Source: Cladopsammia gracilis
Lineage: Eukaryota > Cnidaria > Anthozoa > Scleractinia > Dendrophylliidae
Assembly (NCBI GenBank): GCA_022457155.1
Contig: JAJGOT010000421.1
Coordinates: 228,501-292,500, forward strand
DNA length: 64,000 nt
Direction of reading: 5' to 3'
The notes under the pieces are model-generated. The model was not told the origin of the DNA. It ran no database searches and saw only the letters and a list, made by a program, of their open reading frames with translations. Shown here piece after piece: positions 52,201 through 61,200 of this stretch (position 1 is its first letter; the number at the start of each line of letters is the position of its first letter). The position numbers and the translations under genes were made by a program.

Positions 52201-55200
52201 GTGATAAGCAACAGACCACTGAAAGGACCGATCAAACAATGTGAAAAGGCATTCTCTCGAAATGGCACTACGGTCGGCCAAACCTGACATGATCAGCGCT
52301 CAAAACTAGAAAGCAGACACAGACAGCTGTTTCGGGCTTATTATGCCCTCGTCAGTGTGCCATAGCTAGAACATAATGAGACTCGGAACCACTGCACCTA
52401 TCTCATATATGTCGCTAATCATTCTAGATCCTTTTGACATTGTTTGATCGGTGCTTGCAGTGGTCTGTTGCTTATCACTGTTTGTATTTGATCCAATGTG
52501 ACGCAATGGATCGTTCACGGTATCTGCAGTTTAGTTGATTTATTATTATTTTTATACCGTGGTGGTCTACTGAATAGATCTGATCTATTTGCCCTCTCTG
52601 TCTTAAGGAGAAGAATGGTTTGGCCATTCCCTGTTTCTCTCCCTATGGCACTGACATGTATCGGTTGTTAGGTTGAATTGCTCTTTGGCCATGTGCCACA
52701 ATTGTTTGTGGCGTGACCGTTGCGCAATTTTCCCTATCACAGCTCTTTCTAGAATGATTAGCGCAAGTCAACACAAACGGTCACGCAATTACAAGTATGA
52801 CCAAGTATGACTGCACAGGACAAGGCAGAGCAAAGGTGCATGTACTTGCCCATTCTCGTCCCCAGAGCTCCACGGTTTTTTTTTTTACATTGCATCTCAT
52901 GTAGCTCTGGTAACGGACACAAATTAAGTATAACGGGATCTGTTTGTCGCTAAATATGAGCGATTCGTTTCCGAAAATAATCCGTATGTGAATTGGAAAA
53001 CGAAGCTATAAGCGGCCACGAATATTAAAGAAGTATGTTGCTTGCTACAGGGACGAGTAAAGAGAGGCATAATTCCTGAAGAAAGCCCAAGGTCGAAAAG
53101 AAATATTAGGGAGCTTAAGCAACTACGACGGCGACGGCAGCGAGAACGGCACAAAACAATAGGTCGAATGAGCGAAAACAATGCCTCTGCACGTGCGTTT
53201 TACATTTTGGTACATTTCTTTGCCGTTACCTGCAAAACAACAACTTCAAATATTAAAATTATAGGTTTTGTGGAGAACGAGAACACACGATGGTTAATTT
53301 TCCTTTCTCCATTTGAACTGGAAAGCCATACCTTCAAATGCTGCTCCTGGACAATCTGGTCACATTAGACAAACTAAATAAATTGGAACAACTACAAAGT
53401 AGTTTAAAACAGCGCGAATCCTTTTTTTCGAGTGACGTTTTCCTTGGCGTTGCCGTCATCGTTGCTTAAAGGGGCTGTCACCTACTTTTAGTATCACTAT
53501 GTAAAGGCAAAAAACTTATTTGTTTCAATGGAAACCTTAATGGTCCAGTCAGAAGCAAGTATTCGTTATCTTTGGCTGCGGATGGCCAGGATGGAAGTGA
53601 ATTACTTTCAAGTTTTTCCCAAGTGTCGTGGAAAAATTGAAGTGAAGAAATCACTTCATATTATCTTCTTGGTGTTCTAAAAGCAATTTTTTGTTTGAGC
53701 AAAGGTACTTTGTCATATATGGTATATTGTGACCAAAACAGCAAAATCTGCGTGACAATGCCCCTTCAAGCTCCCTATTTTTTACCACTAAGTGACCCAT
53801 TTTAAATAATAACAACACAACAACGCTATCAGCACTCTCGTAAGCAAGTTATATTTCCTTTATTAGGTTGTACCTTTTGCTACAACTTGAAATACAAATC
53901 TAGGGAAACGAAGGTCACTTGAAGTCCAATTAAAAATAATTAATTACATGAAACGAATGCAAAACAAAAATTCCTCGATATTTCTTACCGCTGTTCGATG
54001 AAATAAGCTTAATCAATGACCACAGAGTGTCCATCAACAAACTTAGCTGTCCCATCAACTGATTTGGTCGGATATGATATATAGCATAGCGTTCAGTGGC
54101 GAAACGATAAATATACAGCTCCCAAACGAAAGAAATCGGTTGACTTATCGAGGCTTTTCTAAAACCAGTAGGCAAAATACAAAGACAATCTTTCTTCTAA
54201 ATAACAGCAGCAAGCAAAGCTTTTCTTCTTTCTTTTTCAGCGCGATGTTTTCCTGTAATTGTAAGTCTTGTACAGTCCTTTCGAACGCCATTCCACACAC
54301 ACGACATTCTCGTCTCCAGAGCTCAACCACACGAAACGAGGGCTGTGGAGACGAGAATGCACACACGAAAGGTTTTTTTTTTATTTCCGGTTTCTGGTAT
54401 TGAGCAAGCGCAATAGTACATTAATGTATTAGGCATGCGCTAACGGATGTCGTGGATTTTACGAAATCCGGAAGGCTTTGGTCCCAGAGCCTTTGTTTTT
54501 TCCGCAGACTAAACGAAACGAGGGCTCTGAGGACGAGAATGGTACTTGCCAATCGGCTTGCCGTAAGTCAACACAAACAGGTCACGCAATTACAAGTATG
54601 ACCGCGCAGGACAAGGCAGAGCAAAGTGGCATGTACTTGCCAGTCAGCTTGCTACTCTGTTTGACCACCCAGCGCAAGTCAACCCTAGTTGTGATTTTGC
54701 AGTTTGCCTTGACTTGTGTTTCCGTTTGGCCAGGGCTTTAAATTGTCCTCAAACAAAACATGTCTCCAGATAGGTGTATAAACAGTGCCGACAAATTAAA
54801 CTCCCGCGATTCTTTACTAAAAATAAACAGCTTATTGAGTTATCCTCTGTACGATGTGTTGAAGTGAATGATTTTTAAAATGTAGAAAAGGAAAGGCCAT
54901 ATTATCTTTTTTGACACACTGTTCTGTCTCTTTGCTTCAGGGTTTTTCAGACTACCTTTTTAAATGGTACATGGATAAAGGTACTTACGAAGTTGTGGTT
55001 GGGTATACACTTATGGGTTTGAACTGTCCTATTCTTTTGCTTTTAGTTTTCACGCATGGGCAAAGGTTCGCGAAAATGAATCCACAGGAAGGAAACATAA
55101 AAAAATACAGTGTAGCTACCATATACCCCATCATGTACCCTACCATAGGGTTATTCTACTTTTCTTTGTAACCTCGATTTCCTTGGCAAGATGGCAAGCT

Positions 55201-58200
55201 GCAAACGTGTAAAACTACAAAGAAGAAACCAGCATTTTTCTGCAGGCGACAAGCAGTCAGATTTTATTGTCAATGACTGAAAGCCTGAGTGATTGATGAT
55301 TTGCTTCTTGTTACTTTTTTGCACCTGGCGTTTTAAAATTAAAGCCTGCTTTTCACTGGCGACATAAGCATAGGCATAAACATCAAGCATAACTGGAAAC
55401 AGAAGCATAAGCGAAAACAGAAGCATAGGCATAACTGAGCATAAGCGGAAGCATAAGCATATTTATAAGCAGAAGCATAGGCATAAGTATAAACGGAAGG
55501 ATAGGCATAGGTGGAAGCATTAGCATAGGCATAGGCGGAAGCATAGACAGGCAGAAACAATAGGCATAGGCAGAAGCATAAGCGTAGGCATAGGCAGAAG
55601 CATTGGCATAGGTTGAAGCATAAGCATAGGCAGAAGCATTGGCATAGGAAGAAGCATTGGCATAGGCAGAAGCATTGGCATAGGAAGAAGCATTGGCATA
55701 GGAAGAAGCATTGGCATAGGAAGAAGCATTGGCATAGGCAGAAGCATTGGCATAGGAAGAAGCATTGGCATAGGCAGAAGCATTGGCATAGGAAGAAGCA
55801 TTGGCATAGGCAGAAGCATTGGCATAGGTGGAAGCATAGGTAGAAGCATAGGCGGAGCATAAATAAATAAATAAATAAATGACTATATTTAAAGAGGAAA
55901 CCTGCATCAGCCGTAGCTGGTTTTCATGCAGGTCCTCTTTCCAGATCGAATTGGAATTTAGAATGTTGGTTTTTGAGGAGAGGGGAAAACTGGAGTACCC
56001 AGAGAAAAACCTCTCTGAGCAAGGAGAGAACCAACAACAAACTCAACCCACATATGACGCCGGGACCGAGGATCAAACCCAGGCCACATTGGTGGGAGGC
56101 GAGTGCTCTCACCACTACACCACCCCTGCAGTTTTAGGCATAGGCATTGGCGGAAGCATAGGCATAGGCGGAAGCATCAGCATAGGCGGAAGCAACAGCA
56201 AAGGCATAGACAGAAGCATAGGCATAGGCGGAAGCATAAGTATAAACATAGACAGAAGCATAGGCATAGACAGAAGCAGAAGTATAGGCATAGGCGGAAG
56301 CATCAGCATAGGCATAGGCAGAAGCCTATGCATAGGTGGAAGCATAGCCAGAAGCATAAGTATAGGCATTGATAGAAGCATAAGTATAGGCATAGACAGG
56401 CATAGGCGGAAGTATCAGCATAGGCATACGCAGAAGCATATGCATAGGTGGAAGCATAGGCATAGACAGAAGCATCAGCACGGGCATAAGCGCAAGCACA
56501 GGCATTGGCGGAAGCATACCGGTAGGCATAGTCTGAAGACATCAGCAGATTGATCCTTATGCTTAGGTCGGGCCTGTTTTTACTGAATATAAGCTCTGTT
56601 ATGCTTATGCTTATACTTGTTCTTATCTTGCTAGTGAAAACCAGGCTTACCTCTATTTTGGAGCGCTGGGGAATTGGTAGTTTTCCTAGTTTAGCCGGCC
56701 AATATTTGCGCGATTTTTGCATATTCTATAGGAGAATCTTTGTTTACCATTTTTGCCTCATTAGCATATGCGCCTCGTTTTCTAACCTACCTACAAAAAA
56801 ATCAACTCTGAATATTGAAAGGTTTAGCTTTCTCTGAAAATTTGAGCCTGATATACTAGATACACTTCATGCAATGCTGTATTAAAAACTCAAAATTTTA
56901 CAAAGAATGTATGGCTCATTAGCGCTTTTGCCAACAAACAATTTTGCAGTTTTTGATAGCAGATATTTTCTTAATATTGCATGAAAAAAGCTGAAAATTG
57001 CATAGATTACTAAGTTTAACAAGCTCTTTCAACTTTTGAAGTCAATTCGTGTTTAGCATGATGCCTTCTCTACGTAAATTCGTATGCTAATGAAGCAAAA
57101 TGTAAACAATGACGTCAGCAAAGATTCGCCTATTCCCCGGTAGAGTCTACCTTCTATAGCTGAGAAGGAGGTCGGACACTTATTGATAATTATATAACGT
57201 AATGTCGACACTTAGAATTTTATTTTCAATAAATGTTTAAGTGTAAAAAAAAAATCTAAAATCCCCACTCACGATTGAACCTGTGACCTCAGCTAGGCTT
57301 AGACTTACATAGCCTACTGTACCACAGTACCACCTAGCTTCTCGGGTTGTTTAGGCCTAAATTTAGCTATATCAACTGCTAACCCTAACCTCATCTTAAA
57401 GCTTACCAGTTACTCCGTTATATAAGTCTCAATATGGTGTCCGACCTCCTTCTGAGCTATGGAATCTAGACTCTTCCCTTTCACCCCGCGAAAATATAAG
57501 GCATCAGCGTAATGGACTGTTATCAATGATGGAACTGGAATTTATTCCTCGTTCATTTGACAAGATTCTTTTTGGGGTTGTGTTAGCGATGGTAGTGGCG
57601 ACTTTTTGGTGATAATAAAGGAAGTGGTATTTTTATTTACTAAAACCGTGCTTGTATTTCATTTCCTTGTTTCATGAATATAATACCAGTTATGTTATGT
57701 TTAGGAGAACGGCATAAGTTGATGACCATACCTGAACCACAGCACGAGGATTTAGCGCGTTTTTTGTCCTCCCATCATCACCTCAGCTGGTTGCACGATA
57801 TCCATACCAAATCTTTCTATCAGGTAAAAATACAACAACATTCACAGTTGAACGTGTCATCGAATCTTGATAATACATTGTCTTCACTTTTTTTTTTCCA
57901 GGCACATGAAACATTAAAAAGTTTAGCCATCAAGGAAGCTTCTTATTTGGGAAAGAAGAAGGTGATGTGACGCAGTTTGTTATTCCAACAAACGACAACA
58001 TGCTGCACGCTAACTGTAATCTTGTTTTGTTTAACAGACACTTTTGAGTCTCAGTAAGCTGGCTCTTTTAGCATCAGAAGAAAACGACGAAGCCAAACTG
58101 GAAGGCGAGTGGTGAATTATTAAGGGAATTGGGCATTGGTTGATTCAACTGGTAAAAATCACCTTAGATGATTGACAAAGTTATGTTGCTTTTAGCCTGC

Positions 58201-61200
58201 ACGACAAGCACTTTTAGGGTGCGCGAGCGTGAAGCGCGAGCAATGAGCGCGGAGCGTAAGGCCCTCGAGGGGAAGGCTCGCACACTCCAATCGCGCCTGT
58301 TGTGCAGGCTATTTTCATTGGAATTTCTTTGCCGAAATGACTTCAAGCGGTGGGAGGTCTAGGCCCCTAGGGAATACTCCCTCGCATTTGAAAAAAGCGT
58401 CATTTGATTTCCATTCCCTCACAGCGTGGTTTGCAAGAGAGATTTTTTGGTCTTCCCACTCACCTCCCCTCAACGACGGCTACACTCACGTGCTACACCT
58501 CTTGGCTTACGCGAAAGTATTTTCATCCCATATTTTTTTCTACCCGCGTAAGCAATAGAGGTGCTGTTAATCTAATGAAAATTTATGTACTATTTTGTTT
58601 TAGAGATCATAACCGAACAAGACATCATACTTCATCAGGAAACACTCCCATCTGCAGTTTTACAGGTGAATCAAAATGAAGATTTGTTTTTCACAAGTTG
58701 TAGATGATAGTTAGGGTTTTGAATTCCATTTTAATCAAAAATGAAGATTTGGTTTGATAGTTAAAGTGTAAGCCATAGACCAATAGATAAATGCTACACG
58801 TGCGTATACGCACTAAGATTTTAAACATTAAGCACAGAGATAGTCACGCCTGCTATGAAGCACTGTCATGAATTTTTGATCAGTAATGACGGATGCTAAC
58901 GAAGTAGAACTCAACGAAGACTTTTCATTGTTTTACTCTAAGAACTGCTTAATTTATGAAGAATTAAACAAGGCAAACTTAACCATTTTCGTGCAAAACA
59001 TTTCGATTTATTTTGTGGCTAACTACAATTGATATGATTTCTTTCATATATTCATTGTCATCTCATTTATTCTTATTGCGGATGATATGAACTCACAATT
59101 AACCACTCACAACATATGAGGCCTTGGTAGAACATCGCAATGACAACGCGAAGGTTATGCAGTAGAATCTCCACGTCTTCGAAACAATCACTCTTCCAAA
59201 ATACCAAATTTCTTCCAGTCAAATCACTATAGTTGAAACCTCTCGTAAGCGACCGCGCCCATTTTCAATGCCGGTAATTTGAATTTTCAGTTGTTTTTAA
59301 CCCGTGAATACGCGCATGCGTAATGACGGGTTATTGGTAACGGAGACAGATATGCAAATGAGCACTCACTCGCTCACTCCTTCCATCAGCTGTAAACTTA
59401 GTGACGTAATGCTTTGTTACGAATGACAAGAACAGCGTGAATCCAACGATAACAATAACTAATTTGTTGTAAAGGAATACAAACAACAATTAGCTTAAAG
59501 ATCGCATTTGAAGTCTTTAATGCAACATTAAAATCGATCTAAAAGGATTTTCGAATCGAGACACGCGTTTTGATGCGTATCCACCTTTGAATAACAAAAT
59601 GTAGTCTCAATTGAGCATGTATTCCTCGATGACCTTGTGGGCAAAGGCGCCGGATTTGCACTCGGGGGTCCCAGGTTCAATTCACGCCCGTGACTCTTCT
59701 TTTTTTTCCTCGAACCGGACATTATGAAAGTGATTTCCTTTCTTTTTTTTTTTTTGCGTTCGTCAAAAATCCTTACGATTAATTTTTTTTAAAAAAAAAT
59801 ATCGAACCCAGTGTGAAAACGTAAGCTTACCGAAATATTGCGTTGCATGTTTGCATTTCTTATTCACGGGTTGGCTCTTAGGAGCCTTTGATTAACCCCC
59901 GGTAGCGATGTCCCTGCAGACGCAAATTGACTGTGTTACAGTACAACTATAACTGCTTTGTACATTGAAGTTACTTCAGGTTCACATGATTCAAAGTTAA
60001 GATCCCTATGGTCTGACCTTACGTAGGCGATCACCTCCCATAAGCGGCCACCTTGGTTTTCCGTTTTGGGAGGTTACGGGAGGTTCAAGTGAAGTTCGAG
60101 TCCCATCCCACCCTGGATCCAGAGGTCCGTTCTCTGAATATCATGAGTGAAATTAACTGCATTAACTGTTAGAAGAATATCATGAGTGAAATTAACCGCA
60201 TAAACGGTTAGAAGAAGCTTTTCTCGGCGCGTTGCGCCTCGTTGTCGCGGCTTCGCCGCACAAACCCGCCGTTTTCACTAAAAAATAAAAACCTCTGGCA
60301 CCCAGGGTAGTCCCGTCCAAAACCTCAAAAAGAAAAATTTCAGGCTTAAATCGTAATAACATTCATTGCATTGACCACTGCGAGGACCATTTCATCATCT
60401 AATGAAATTGCTGTAAGTGGTAACAAATTTGAGCCCGCGGTCAACATACTTCCTGTGTCTCTATTCATCTGATATTACAGAGAACTGAAACAGGTCTCTT
60501 GAGTTCTGTGGGATTCTCAAAATTATCAAAACTTACGAACGTTATCAGCGCCAAAAAATGCTTAGTGATTACTCTTCATCCATGAAACTGTTTTGTAAGA
60601 AAAAGTATATATATATTCAGAGAAAACAAATCCTGTCGTGTGATTGAGAGACTGGACACCTAATCTCACTTTGTTTAAAGCTGTGATGTGATATAATATT
60701 TGAGTCAACAATTGACTCGTATCCTGCAAGGAAACAGTTGTCATAGGATCGATATATACTTGTTTCTGTCAGAATTATCACACGAAACCTTAAACTTCTC
60801 CGTGTGTTTTAGTAATCGCTTTTATTTTCCTTTCTTTTAGCAAGCTGGTATAGATGTTGAATGCATGGCTCCTCTCCAACCTTCTCAACTGATTGAGGTA
60901 GAGTCCATGTTTTTTCCTATAATATATAATCCATATTATATTTCCTTATATATTCTTTACTACAAAACGTGGATCAGGTTTCTGAAACACCCACAGGGCA
61001 AAGCAGGCCCGAACAGTACTAAAAAGGCTACGATTGAACCCTTTGCCATAATACAAAAAAATGAACCAAAAATTTGATAAACCTGAATGATCCACTTATT
61101 GTCGCTGCTAACATGTGTTTTTATGTTGTTGCAGTTACATGTTGGAAATGAAAACCCAGGAGCAAACGAGTACGATTTCAAAAGAGCTCTTGATATTCTT

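Larger units (their letters stand above)
52852..54543. mobile_element. Segment bounded by ATTCTCGTCCCCAGAGC-type ends
   Basis: CATTCTCGTCCCCAGAGCTC at 52852 faces inverted copies at 54325-54358 and 54519-54541 (GGCTCTGAGGACGAGAATG), and a direct copy lies at 54303. This end sequence marks a MITE family; at least two copies overlap here, around the nested pair at 53107-53777. Confidence 0.6.
55342..56648. mobile_element. Inverted-repeat element swollen by an internal minisatellite
   Basis: The ends AAGCCTGCTTTTCACTGGC and GCTAGTGAAAACCAGGCTT are inverted. The interior is GCATAGGC/GCATAAGC repeat. A compact relative is at 49458-49553. A SINE-like insertion divides the repeat at 55861-56132. 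Confidence 0.8.

Noticed and set aside
53042..53368. 108-codon plus-strand frame with [14 protein letters not shown]
   Set aside because: The basic stretch is the terminal repeat of a MITE read in frame.
55339..56722. Long open frames of 60-220 codons on both strands with CLCQCF, ANASAY, MLLPMP or KKHWHR repeats
   Set aside because: They are translations of an 18 bp minisatellite in every frame; no start context, splice sites or domains support a gene.
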